Positions 24,298 through 34,736 of a stretch of 64,000 nucleotides of DNA are shown here, in pieces (within the stretch, counting starts at the first letter, position 1; each line of letters begins with the position of its first letter). The DNA comes from Cinnamomum chago (lineage: Eukaryota; Streptophyta; Magnoliopsida; Laurales; Lauraceae), in contig CP142451.1 in the NCBI GenBank assembly GCA_038049695.1, positions 67,585,501-67,649,500 on the forward strand, in the 5' to 3' direction. The notes beneath the pieces are model-generated. The model was not told the origin of the DNA, ran no database searches, and saw only the letters and a program-made list of their open reading frames with translations. A program made the translations under genes and the position numbers.

Positions 24298-25394
24298 ATT
24301 GAAAGTCCACGAGGATCCTAACCCTAGAGGGGGGGTGAATAGGGTGAGCTACAAGTATGACCAATTTCGACCAATTTTAATTTCTTAAACAAAACTAGTC
24401 ACATGTGATGATTAAACAAACAAGATGCGGAAGCTAATACAAAATCAATCACCACATAGCATGCACCACAACACCAATATTTATAGTGGTTCGGCCAACG
24501 TGCCTACATCCACTACCGGCTTGTGTCTCCAACACCCCACCGGATTCCACTAATTATGCTTTTTACTAGGCTAAGCAATAACCCTTACAAAGTTGTTTTT
24601 CTAGGCTAAACAACAACCTCTCAATGTGCTTTTATAGGCTTAGCAATAACCTTACAATATGCTTTTCTTAGGCTAAGCAATAACCTTACAATATGCTTTT
24701 CTTAGGCTAAGCAATAACCTTACAAGTTGCTTTTCAAAGGCTAAGCAATAACCTTTACAAAAGAGGATTTCTCTAAGAAGGTGTCTTTACAAAAGATCAC
24801 TCTAAGAGATTACAATTTAAGCACAATGGAATTTGCCTCTTAAATAGGCTAATAGGAAAATGAAATTCCAATTACAAACATACACTAAAATAAACTAAAG
24901 TGTGTGCACAAAGTGTATGTATGAGTTTCTTCAATCAATTTTAACAATGAAGCTTTTAAATGAATGCATGATGCATTTTAAAATCAAGGTTTATAAAATG
25001 ATGATTGAAGAGAAAACTAATCACATAAAAGATTCAAACAACTTTGAAGAATTAAGATAAACAAGTTGAGTGAAAGTTAAAGTCTAAGAACATATGTGAT
25101 TAGGATAAGAGTGTGTGCAAACTAATCTAATTTACCAAGAAAGATATTGAGTTTGCAAAACAACTCTTTAAGGGCTTGAAATCATGCATAAATGAAAATA
25201 CAAAGGATTTGAACATGCATGAATTTCATTTGAATGGAAATCAAAATAACTTAGAAGATGTACCTTTTAAAAACTCATGAGATTGATTTCCAAATAGCCC
25301 TCTAGCATTTCCAACTTCTTCCCCTTTCTTTGGCTCCAAAATGCTCTCAAAGGTTCATAGTTCAAGCCTTGAAAAAGGTTGGAAATGAATGGAC

Positions 25395-25400
25395 TTTATA
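25395..25400 (-). promoter_or_regulatory. TATA box of the 5' LTR
   Basis: tttata on plus, within GGCTATAAAGTCC on the element strand, about 25-30 bp downstream of the last palindrome. Well placed as the core promoter. Confidence 0.65.
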
Positions 25401-25424
25401 GCCAAAAAGTTGCCAACGGCTAGT

Positions 25425-25568
25425 TCTCGGTCGACCGGCAAGGTGGTCTCGGTCGACCGAGAAAGCACAACGGTCATATTTCTGACCGTTGGGGCTTCAG
25501 TTCAAAAAACAGTCCATTTGCCCTGCAGTGTTCTCGGTCGACCGAGACCCAGGTCTCGGTCGACCGGC
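25425..25568. repeat. Cluster of CTCGGTCGACCGAG palindromes, 5' LTR
   Basis: Same four sites as in the other LTR, immediately upstream of the TATA box. Confidence 0.9.
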
Positions 25569-26446
25569 GACACTGCCGGGACACCCCCAAAAATTCCAAC
25601 TTTTGCATTTTGAAGATTTTCTTTGTGGAATTTTGTGGGTCACTAAACCAAGCTTAAAAACATGTTTTAAAACATTTAAAAACATGAAACACACAAAGCC
25701 TAAAATGATTCAAAGGTTTAAAACCAAAGGCAAGCTTGATTAGTAAAAACTCTTTTCAAATCAAATTGCATACAAAACTGATTCTAAAGGTGCTGAATGT
25801 ATGCAAAGCTCAAACCTAAATTCACAAGAAGATTTTCCAAATCTAATGCACAAGGAATTTGGTTTTCAAAAGAGTTTTGGGTTCTAAAACCAATGCATCC
25901 AAGTTTAGAACCAAACCATGCATAAAACACAAACTTTTCCAAAACTAAAAACTAATGCATGTATAAAACTAGATTTCAAGATATTTTAAATCAATGCAAG
26001 TGTGAGAATTCAAATGATGCTAAAGTGCAAATGCATCCATCAAATTGCAAAAACAAAAGACCTAACAATCAAAACACGACGAACACGACTAGCAAGAGGC
26101 ATAATATTTATGCATAACACGCTTAGAAAGTGATCCCCTTTTTCTTGAAACAAGACTTCAAAACAAGCTTATACTTGAAATCTAAAACGAGTACACGATG
26201 GTACTTATCATACTCAAAACGGAATTCAAACATGAAATCTGACAAGCATGTGTTAAGGCTACTAATTGACCCTTGTGTAATTGGGATTCCAAATGTCAGA
26301 ATATACAAGAATTGGCGTTCCCGAAGTTGGGTTGCATTTCAAAATCCCATTTACACAATGTCAAGTCAAAACCGTTAACATAGTCTAGTTTTCCAACCCT
26401 CGAGAAATTACAGAAATGAAATAATTCTTCTTCCTGAATCTGGCAG

Positions 26447-26677
26447 GTTCGCTCGAGCGAACTTTATAAACTGATGACACTTCGCTCGAGCGAGACACTT
26501 CGCTCGAGCGGATATAAGGTGCGCTCGAACGGACAACTCACTGTCTTGTTCCAGATAATACAGAGGGCAGTTCGCTCGAGCGGACCATAGGGTCGCTCGA
26601 GCGGACAGCTCTCTGTCTGCGCTCGGACCAAACAGAGGCTTGGTCGCTCGAGCGGACCCAAGGGTCGCTCGAGCAAA
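26447..26677. repeat. Cluster of GCTCGAGC palindromes in Tekay-like LTR no. 2
   Basis: Seven perfect GCTCGAGC sites and one imperfect (gctcgaac) in 231 bp, usually extended to ttcgctcgagcgga and spaced 20-60 bp, with ctgtctg/cagacag-like words between them. Confidence 0.9.
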
Positions 26678-27364
26678 TCAGCTTCTGCCTGAACTCGCAG
26701 AGTGCAGAAACTGCCTTTCTTTTACACATCTTTCACTACATTTTTCTCCTTCTTCTCATCCATCATTCCCATACATTCCCTTGAGCCTTCATGCTCACCA
26801 AGGGTTCATTTATCACAATGTCAAGCATCAAAATCAAATAAAACATATCCATGAAGCTTGTAAACAAGTTTTATGCACAATTTCTAAAAACAACAATGAA
26901 ATCAAATACACATGCATCATTCCTATAGAGATTACTTGCCTTGACCAATGCTAAAAATCCTTCTCAAGCACTTCTCTCAAGCTAATCCAACACTACAAGA
27001 ACCCAAGAGAAAACCATACCAAACTTAACACAAATGAAAACAAAGAACCCATTTTCATAAAATAAAAAAAAATAAAAAAGGGTTTTCAAATGAAAAACAA
27101 GATCTTAAGGTACCAAAATAACTCCATGAAAATTATGAGTTGAAACTCTTACCTAAAAATGGCTAAACAAGACGAGGTGAAGAAGATGAAGGCTTGCTCC
27201 ACAAGAAGCTCAAAGAAACTTGTATTGATAGAGAGCTTGCAAGGAGATGGAGAAGGTGATAAGCTTGGAATTCTATTTGGAGCTCTCTAGCCAAAGCATG
27301 GAAGAGGAATGAAGAGGAAGAGAAAAGGGTTTCCTTGCCCTAGCTTAAGAGATTGCAGAGATTT

Positions 27365-27382
27365 GGGGGGGGGGGGGGGGGG
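27365..27382 (+). repeat. 18-base G run
   Basis: Uninterrupted G18 inside Tekay-like LTR no. 2; prone to length error in sequencing. Confidence 0.9.
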
Positions 27383-27485
27383 AATGAATGGAATGAGAGG
27401 GAGAAGAGACTTAAGTGAAGCCAATGGGCCCCAACTAGCTGAACCTTGAAGTGGTCAAAACACGATCTTGTGGGCCTCGGATGAC

Positions 27486-27516
27486 TTCGACGAAGAAGGA
27501 TAAAACGATCGTCGAA
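27486..27516 (-). other. Conserved stem-loop block in Tekay-like LTR no. 2
   Basis: ttcgacga, a 15-base loop, then tcgtcgaa. The same arrangement recurs at 29221-29250, 42865-42895 and 44492-44522, within a longer conserved block that includes tagtttccaaaaagtata. Confidence 0.7.
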
Positions 27517-28612
27517 ATATCTAGTTTCCAAAAAGTATATTTTTGACATGGTTTTGAGATCTCGAAAATGGTGTCCAGATTTGTGCACAAAAGACAATTT
27601 TACCCTCTTTGGGCCAAAACATGGGTTTTTGGGCTTCAAACAGGAATGGGCTTAAAACGAAAGTTGTAACTCATAGAAAAATCATTCAAATGAAATCAAA
27701 ATCACAATCACACGGAAATCAATACGATCTTCCCAAACTTACACGTGCACTCGGGCCTTTCCGAGTGTGTCTAACTAATACTGAACGTTCTCAAATTTCC
27801 AAAGCTATGTCCAAGACTAAACTAATCACTTCTAACCCAACAACAACTAAACCCACTTAGGACTAAACACATACTAATCGCACACTAATCGAATTGGTCT
27901 GGGTCGGGGTCTAACAAGTCCTCTCCTCCACATGGCCCAGGCGGAATAGACTTCTTGGACTTCTAGACTTTCCAAAACTTTGGGATTCCTCAAACTCTTT
28001 GGACATCTACAAAATGCCTTTTGGCAATCTTCAAACTCTATGATTAGGAGTCCAACTTCACTTTCTTTCTTCATCTCGGACATGGCTAGAATTTACAAGT
28101 TTAAAAAATTACATAAATTCCTATGCCTCAATTATGATGCTTACCTGGTAATCTAAACATGTAAATAAAAGGGCTATAGGGAAATGTTAGGGATTTTGTG
28201 TATTGCAATTTGATGGATGCATTATCATATTAGCTTCATTTGAATTTTCCACATGCTTTGATTTAGAAAAACTTGAAATCTTGATTTACACATGCATTGT
28301 TTTTAAGACTTGAAGAAATATTCATTTATGCATGTTTTGATTTTAAACTTGGATGCATTTATTTTTTAAAAGAAGATTTTTGAATCAAGCATATCTATGA
28401 GTTTAAACCTTTTAAATAAACTTAGGCATTTTAGGTTTCATGTTTGTTAAAACTCATAGATTGATTTAAAACATGTTTCCAGGCTTGATTCTATGGCCCA
28501 GAACTCCCTTTAACAAAATACTTTGGAGTAGCCTTTTACTTAATCATTTAAGAAGGCAAAACTTTTTTGTGTGCTACAGTAATTTTGCTACAGTGTTTTG
28601 CTATAGTGTGTT

Positions 28613-28648
28613 CTCGGTCGACCAAACTCAAGATGTCGGTCGACCGAC
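28613..28648. repeat. GGTCGACC palindromes in the Sirevirus-like solo LTR
   Basis: ctcggtcgaccaa and gtcggtcgaccgac, followed further on by decayed copies (ggctgacc, agctgacc) to about 28740. Confidence 0.8.
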
Positions 28649-28767
28649 AGCTGACCGAACCCACTTCAGTTCGCATTCCAGAATGGTCAATACTAACCGT
28701 TTTATGACCGTTTGGAGTTCGGCTGACCAATAGCTGACCACAATAGAGCCGTTGCACATTTTTTTCT

Positions 28768-28777
28768 ATATAAACAG
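28768..28777 (+). promoter_or_regulatory. TATA box of the Sirevirus-like solo LTR
   Basis: ctatataaac lies about 120 bp downstream of the palindromes; the orientation agrees with the LTR. Confidence 0.55.
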
Positions 28778-29220
28778 ATCATTCCTTAGCCAAATTTGAG
28801 GATCCAAGGGATACTCCTTGTAAGACCCCGACCCGAGTGAACCCGACTAGTGTTAATTAAGTTGTGTGTTAGTTCTAAGCTTGATTAATGATTTTGGCTA
28901 AGTTGGGTTCAGTATAGCTTTTGAAATAGTTTTGGGGAATTTTGATTTGCTTTGTCATTAGTGGGGCCCTTTAGGAGTTCCTTTTTATGACTTTGCATGT
29001 GCTTGGGGATTTATCGGAGATTTTTTCATTCGTTGTTTTAATCCCGTTTTATGTGTATTATTAATCCCTACAACTTTCATGTTGATCCCGTTCCCGTTCG
29101 ACATCCCGAAACCCGATTTCATAGCCTTGAGGGCAAAACAATCATTGTGCACTAAATCTGTACCCAAAACTTGATATTCCCGAAACCCACGAAACATATA
29201 CTTTTTGGAAACTAGATATT

Positions 29221-29250
29221 TTGACGATCACTTTTCTCTTCTTCGTCGAA
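29221..29250 (+). other. Conserved stem-loop block in Tekay-like LTR no. 3
   Basis: ttgacgatc to ttcgtcgaa, complementary-strand version of the block at 27486. Confidence 0.65.
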
Positions 29251-30134
29251 TTCATTAGAAGCCCCGAAAGCCATGAATTCAGCCCAATTAGATTGCTAGT
29301 GGTGGAACCCACTCCCCACTTGCTTTTTAAGGAGACCATCTTCCTCATTTCCTTTCTTTTAGCAAACTACAACTTCTCAAAGCTAGGGTTTCCCTTTTCT
29401 TCTTTTCTTGTTGCTCTTCTATCCTCAACCCACTCCCAAACTTGCACCAATAGGAGATTTGAGGCCATCATCTTCTTCACCTCCTTGAGAGTTTTCTCTT
29501 AATAGCTTTTGTGGAGAAAACCTCCCATTCCAAGACCTTCATTGAGCTCACCTTGCCCATTAGAGGACCTTACAAGTAAGTAATCCTTCCCTTCTTCTAG
29601 ATTTGTGTTCTCCTAGCCTAAGGGAATCTCCATCCTTATGATTGAAGCTTCTTTCTTCCCATGCTATGTTTTGACTCTTTTAGGGTTTTATTTTGAGATT
29701 TTGCTTGTAGCTTGGACCATTGATTTGGAGGGCTTATTAGAGCTTGATTTGCTTATTAGAGACCAAGGCAAGTGGATGATTTGATTTTTATAAGCTTTCA
29801 ATGATATTGGTATTTTCCACTCATGCCTATTTATTGCTTTGTTTTGAAATAAATGTTCATGATAGAGTATTAATGGTGCATTTATATCATAGAAGTGTAT
29901 TGGTGCATGCCATTTAATTTCCTCTTGTTTTGTCCCAAATGCACTCTTATGTGAAATGGTTTCCTTCTTTCCTTCCTTGTATTGAATGTGATGTTGATGG
30001 AGGAGAATGGGATGGATGTTGTGAGAGATTTGAATGAAGTTTTAGACTCCTCATTGGATGTATAAAAGTGGCTAGAAAGAGGTTGTGGAAGGAAGAGTTA
30101 GAGAGGAGCTGAACTACCCCGAAATCAGTTTCTG

Positions 30135-30400
30135 GACAGTTCGCTGGAGCGAAGTGTCCAGAAAAGGGTTCGGAGCATTCTAGTAGGTTGGTCGCTCGAG
30201 CAGACCCCTTGGTCGCTCGAGCGAACATCCCAGAACTTGTTCCAGAGCGTCGTTAGTTCGAGCGCACTAAAACTTCGCTCGAGCCAATGAGTTCGCTCGA
30301 GTGACCTCAACTGCGCTCGAGCGAACCCACCTAGACAACCATCCCAGAAAGCTCCTAGCACGAGCGAACTCTCCGGTTCGCTCGAGCGATGAGCTTTGTC
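30135..30400. repeat. Cluster of GCTCGAGC palindromes in Tekay-like LTR no. 3
   Basis: Five perfect GCTCGAGC sites (two near 30193-30222, then near 30277, 30315 and 30380) plus several imperfect ones, followed about 30 bp later by a TATTTAAA stretch near 30435. Confidence 0.85.
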
Positions 30401-32654
30401 GGTCAAAGGTTTTGTTTGGGACAATGATGAACTATTTAAACATTTTGGGACTATTCATTGAGAACCCCCTATGTAAGGGAGATTTACTAAGCAATGTATG
30501 AGGCCATTTGAGAAAGAAAACATATCACGAAGATATCATTTGAAGTTTTGAAAATTCAAAGTGTATAAGGAGCCCAGAATGTCCCCAAACTCAAAGAGTA
30601 CCAAATTGTTATTAGATTGACATACGGGATCCCTACTCACTTCAAATAAATCTTGAACCTGATACTTTACCCAAAATTCCAATTGTTTATTGTACTTTAT
30701 CGATCCCGAGATTTATACTACATGCCTTATTTTCCCGAAAGCATTGAAGTACACTTACAATTGTTACTTATCTTGAAGTGCATTGCATCAAATGAAACGA
30801 CAGCGTGCCCTTGAGCACCCCCGTCCTGCCCGTTTATTTACTTGTATTTGGTTTACTTGTACATGTCTCGATTTGTTATTTGACATATGAGTCGGCACCA
30901 CTAAGCTTGGATAACCATGTTGGTCTGATCCACCGACTTGGAGATCCCCCTCTTGTCCCGCCAGCTGCAGTTTGAATCCCGCTACCCGGTTATTACTGTG
31001 GTCTTGTCCCGATGCCGTAGATTGCTACTGTGGTTCCCGATGCCCGGCTCGCTACCGTGGTCATGTATAGTATATGTATATGTATTTATAAGATCCATTC
31101 TTTCTCCTCACCTCGAGTGACTGAGATCAGTGCCTAGTTATTGCTCTATCGCTTTAGTGATAGAGGACTTAACTTCGTGTGGTTGCCATCTTGATCGTTT
31201 CCCGTTTCCTTAGTTACCTGTACATGTTTTGTAATGCATACTAGTATTTGAATAAATGTTTTATCTCGTTTATGGATATTGTTATTTTAAACAGGTTTGA
31301 ATGCTTTTGAAGGTAAATTCATGTATTATCATATTGTCATTGTATTTTACCCATTTGCCAAACCGTCGCGTTTGACCTACTCTTTGGTACTCAGGTCCTG
31401 TTGTTGGTTATCCCGAGGAGGAGCATGAGGAGGCGGTCGGAGAACCATAACAGTTAGTTGAGTGGCATGCTGATGTCGTCATTTAGACGTTTGGTTGCTA
31501 TGAGAGACTTAATATTTTGGGAAACTGTTTAACCCTTCTTTGGATTGGTATTTTGTTTATATTGGCCTTTGTTGGCCTCTATTTTTGGGAAATGTAACTA
31601 AACGATGTTTGTATAAAATTTAACTTACTTTTGGGTAACATGTCAATGATCATTGCTCATTCTGATACGGTATTATACTTGTATTATTGTCTTTATGACT
31701 ATAGATGGTTTGAATATTTGATTTGCTACACGCTTCCGCACTTAATAGAAATGTTCATATATGGTCGTGATATCCTCACCGCGGACACCTGTGGGAAATT
31801 AAATAAATGTATGGCATTAAACCAATGTGGTACATCATTAGTCCCGATCCCGGATTAGTCCTTCGGGCCCGGTCCGGGGTCGCGACACTCCTTGAGGTGT
31901 TTTGAGGCCAAACAAAGAGGAATGAGCTAAGGGAGGCTAGTTGGTCAAAAATGGAAGCTAAAGCTTGGAATCATAAGTACATCATCTATGTAAGCTTAGT
32001 TTTCCTTATCATATGTTTTCATGCTTTGTTTAAATATTTGAAAAATGAATTTTAGCATGATAACTATGATGTGTTGAATCCATTACTTACATTTAATCTT
32101 TGATCTAAGTTGTATTGGATTCTTCATCTTGATTCGAACCAAGTTTGTTTTAAATTTCATAAATCATGCTTTGTCAAAACCTTTGGTTACTTTTATAGCA
32201 TGATTCATTTACTTAGTTGAATCCTTACTTGTTGTTTTCAATCACATTAGAACCATAGTTTAGCTACTTTGTTTTTTAAAACAACATTGCATATGCATCA
32301 CATGTTTAGTCTTAAATAGTTTCATACAACTTGTGAGCCTTTGAGTTTCATATCATCAACAAGTTAGTATTCATACATGTGATTTGCATTTCACTTCAAT
32401 CAAATCTATTTTTGTGTTTTACACTTTCAAAAGCTTTAAGCTTACATTCATTGAGCTATCATTTTTAACTTTATTGAAGTCTTCACACACACACCATGAG
32501 CATTCATCTTTGCATTACATAGAGTGTTGTGTGAGTTTGTTTTAAATTTCATATCAGCCTAATTTAGAGGCATTATATTGAGCCAACATTGTATCTCCAT
32601 CAAGTGTATTCTAGACACTACTTAGAGAGAGATAACCAACCTTTTGGTTGAAGA

Positions 32655-32790
32655 GGTTATTGATTAGCCTAAGAAAAGCATAGTGTAATAGGTTGATATT
32701 AAGCCTTGAAAAACATCATTGTTAAAGATTATTGCTTAGCCTTGGAAAGCATATTGTAAAGGTTATTGCTTAGCCTATTGAAAAGCATAA
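32655..32790 (+). repeat. Diverged 34-bp minisatellite in the Sirevirus-like solo LTR
   Basis: Four units containing ttattgcttagcct and aaaagcat, the reverse complement of the array at 18739. Confidence 0.75.
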
Positions 32791-33006
32791 ATAGTGGAAA
32801 TCTGGTGGGGTGTTGGATCACAAGCCGGTAATGGATGTAGGCATTGAGGCCGAAGCACTATAAATCTTTGTGTAATGGTGCATGCTTTGTGGTGATTGCT
32901 TTTTAGCTTCCGCATTTATTTTTGTTAATCATCACTAGTGGCTAATTGAATTAAAGAAGTTAAAATTGGGCATTATTGGTCACTAAGTTGTAGCTCACCC
33001 TATTCA

Positions 33007-33021
33007 CCCCCCCCCCCCCCC
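33007..33021 (+). repeat. 15-base C run near the LTR end
   Basis: C15 where the young copies have a 7-base G run on the opposite strand (18512 area); homopolymer growth. Confidence 0.85.
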
Positions 33022-33052
33022 TCTAGGGTTCGGATCCCGGACTTTCAGGAAA

Positions 33053-33687
33053 TTCATCATGCCTTGCCCTTTCACGAGAAACCAAGGAAATCATGATGCC
33101 CTTTACAAGTTGCCCAAAATAAACCATCAACCAAAAAAGGAAAGTAAAAGACTCGTGGGCCATATGGAGAGGACATTATCACCTGCAAGTTAGTATCTCA
33201 TACAATAAAGCATCTCACAAAACCAGGTTACCAAACCACAATGGAAAAACAAGATGCCAAAGGTTGTCACTTCTTTAAAACATGCCCTTCGCAAAGGGGG
33301 TCCGGGGGTGTCCCCCGACGAGGATCGAGCAACGCCTTGGGACCAAAAAATTCGAATCAAAGAACAGAGTGATTCTGTCTGCAGTCGGCTAGCCGACCCG
33401 ACCAAGTTGGTTAGCCGACCTGACAAACCCAAAAATTTGGGTTTTTGTCAAATCATAACCAACTGATCCCAAACTCTTTCTAATGATTCCAAATACCACC
33501 TAATGGTTTCCTACCATCTTTCCATCATGATTAAACCTTTTTGTGACATTCCAAACATGGATTTACTACAAAAAGTAAGCAAACTCAGTCATAACTGATC
33601 CTTACATAGCCCTACGTCTATCCTCTTCGCATCTCATGCAAAGATTAGATCTAGATCGTTGATCTAACTTGATTAGAGATGAGGTAT
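33053..33687 (-). other. Copia 5' leader, part nearest the primer site
   Basis: Non-coding. It matches the plus-strand leader at about 36430-37060 and contains a small cluster of GGCTAGCC-type palindromes at 33384-33421 where the plus-strand copy has GGTCGACC-type ones. Confidence 0.75.
33384..33421. repeat. GTCGGCTAGCCGAC palindromes in the antisense copia leader
   Basis: gtcggctagccgac, then ttggttagccgacc 10 bp later. Confidence 0.8.
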
Positions 33688-33700
33688 GGCTCTGATACCA
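33688..33700 (-). other. Primer-binding site of the antisense copia element
   Basis: ggctctgatacca on plus, TGGTATCAGAGCC on the element strand, two bases from the 5' LTR. Confidence 0.95.
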
Positions 33701-33702
33701 AT

Positions 33703-34736
33703 TGTTGGAAGTATGTGGGCGTTGTGGATAGATTTTCAAAACTTTTGACCCACTTGACTCGGGGATCAAGTACCCATAAGGCCATAAACCATATCCAGGA
33801 TGCAATCCCTCTATCTCATGAATCAAGTACAACAATAAAATCTATCTAAAAGATAGAACTTGGCAACTACATGCATCCAAAACAATCCACAATAAATAGA
33901 GAAGTAGACTATACCTTTGGAGCCCTGTAGTGCTCTAATGGAGGAGAAGACAACTAACTTGATCAAGAACTCTTCTTGAAGCAATCAGAGATCTCCAATA
34001 CCTTGTTGTCTTCCACGCTATGACCCGCTTATCCGATCTCTTTTCTCAAGAAGATTGGTGGAAATTTCAAGAGAAAACCCTACTAGAAACTCCATGGAAC
34101 TAGAAGAGAACTAGAAGAGAGAAGAGATGAGGAGAAGAATTGTGCAACACTTGCACAAAGGAGCCTTGGGCGTGGGATACTATTAGTGGACGTCCAAGGG
34201 TGTGTTTGTCCTTTATTTAAAGTCCTCAAGCCTCCTCTTGTAACTCTCTTACTAATTGTATTAGAAGTCTCACTTCCATACTAATTAGTAACATACTATT
34301 ACCACTATAAGAAGTCACACTTCAAATAGAAATAGTAACTTTCTAATTCCTTCCTTTTTGGAGTTCATGTAGAATTAGTATCTGTCTAATATCTTGGGCC
34401 AGCGTGGGGATCACTAGGGATTCCAAAGAAAGCTGGCTCCAACTGGGACACTGCGACCCCACATCTCATGTGCAATCCGAGCCCATAGTTAATTGCAAAT
34501 AACGTCACTATATAAATGCAAATGCACTCCAATCTTAGGAATAAATTACAATGAAGACCCTAAACTTCCCAATTACCATAAGTAGGCCCCTCTATCAATA
34601 TCCATGGATCAATTGGAATAAATTTGTCCCATCAAATCTTAGATCCACATCTTATTATCTTTGAGCCCCAATTAATCACAGTGATCATCAGTTCCATCCA
34701 ATTAACTCTTAATCGAGATGGGTGCGCACTTACTAA
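33703..34736 (-). repeat. Copia 5' LTR, incomplete
   Basis: Matches 10949-11983 closely (a few percent different). The plus-strand LTR of a related element begins at its right edge, and the remaining ~650 bp do not reappear in the window. Confidence 0.85.

Larger units (their letters stand above)
18482..26067 (-). mobile_element. Young gag-only Sirevirus-like LTR retrotransposon
   Basis: 7586 bp with exact duplication atcaa (18477-18481 and 26068-26072). LTRs at 18482-20249 and 24300-26067 are both 1768 bp and I saw no difference between them, which implies a very recent insertion. It has an initiator-Met primer site, a purine tract, CG palindromes in the LTR, several extra purine tracts near the 3' end, and one long gag-like open frame; there is no protease, integrase, reverse transcriptase or RNase H. 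It therefore looks structurally whole but non-autonomous, like the TR-GAG class or a deletion derivative of a Sirevirus, moved by a partner's enzymes. Confidence 0.85.
24300..26067 (-). repeat. Sirevirus-like 5' LTR
   Basis: 1768 bp, apparently identical to 18482-20249. This copy drives transcription on the minus strand. It contains the 34-bp minisatellite (24557-24763), the palindrome cluster and a TATA box. Confidence 0.9.
17474..27916 (-). mobile_element. Tekay/Del-like solo LTR no. 2, antisense, with nested element
   Basis: Exact 5-bp duplication agtcc (17469-17473 and 27917-27921). On the minus strand it begins TGTTAGACCCCGACCC and ends CCGGGGTCGCGACA. With the 18482-26067 insertion and its duplicated target removed, about 2.85 kb remain, matching a single large LTR with no genes: a solo LTR. 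The promoter-distal part near 27480-27600 is conserved with the LTRs at 28819, 39343 and 44327. Confidence 0.85.
28819..31887 (+). mobile_element. Tekay/Del-like solo LTR no. 3
   Basis: 3069 bp with exact duplication ctcct (28814-28818 and 31888-31892). It starts tgtaagaccccgacccgag and ends ggtccggggtcgcgaca. No genes. It contains the conserved stem-loop block (29221-29250), a GCTCGAGC cluster (30135-30400) and the 3' segment ggcatgctgatgtcgtca near 31465. Inserted within the Sirevirus-like solo LTR, so younger than that LTR. Confidence 0.9.
28185..33047 (+). mobile_element. Sirevirus-like solo LTR with nested Tekay-like LTR
   Basis: Exact duplication ggaaa (28180-28184 and 33048-33052). 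It starts TGTTAGGGATTTTG and ends GGATCCCGGACTTTCA, matching the ends of the LTRs of the 18482-26067 element but on the opposite strand and diverged. With the 28819-31887 insertion removed, about 1.8 kb remain, one LTR length. Palindromes at 28613-28648, a TATA box near 28768 and the minisatellite at 32655-32790 confirm the family. Confidence 0.85.
10949..34736 (-). mobile_element. Antisense Ty1/copia element carrying two large insertions
   Basis: Read on the minus strand. The 3' LTR is 10949-12633, the coding region about 12650-16611, the leader 16612-17473 plus 27922-28184 plus 33053-33687, the primer site 33688-33700, and an incomplete 5' LTR 33703-34736. It lies just after the Tat-like gag (flank gattt on the left; the right flank is lost). 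An antisense Tekay-like LTR (17474-27916) and a Sirevirus-like solo LTR (28185-33047) are inserted in its leader, each with an exact 5-bp duplication. The LTRs differ by a few percent, so it is older than the gypsy element at 51489. Its genes are broken in roughly half a dozen places. Confidence 0.85.

Noticed and set aside
19571-25743. Duplicated short open frames in the Sirevirus-like LTRs (19571 and 25389, 19671 and 25489)
   Set aside because: They fall over the palindromes and promoter of the LTR, and are identical only because the LTRs are.
26447-26677. Regularly spaced GCTCGAGC sites as a CRISPR-like array
   Set aside because: Repeats are 8-14 bp palindromes with variable spacing inside a plant LTR; no cas genes, and a plant setting.
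28819-31887. C-rich inverted ends of Tekay-like pieces as DNA transposon terminal inverted repeats
   Set aside because: TG...CA ends, 5-bp duplications, LTR-type 3' segments and no transposase fit solo LTRs better.
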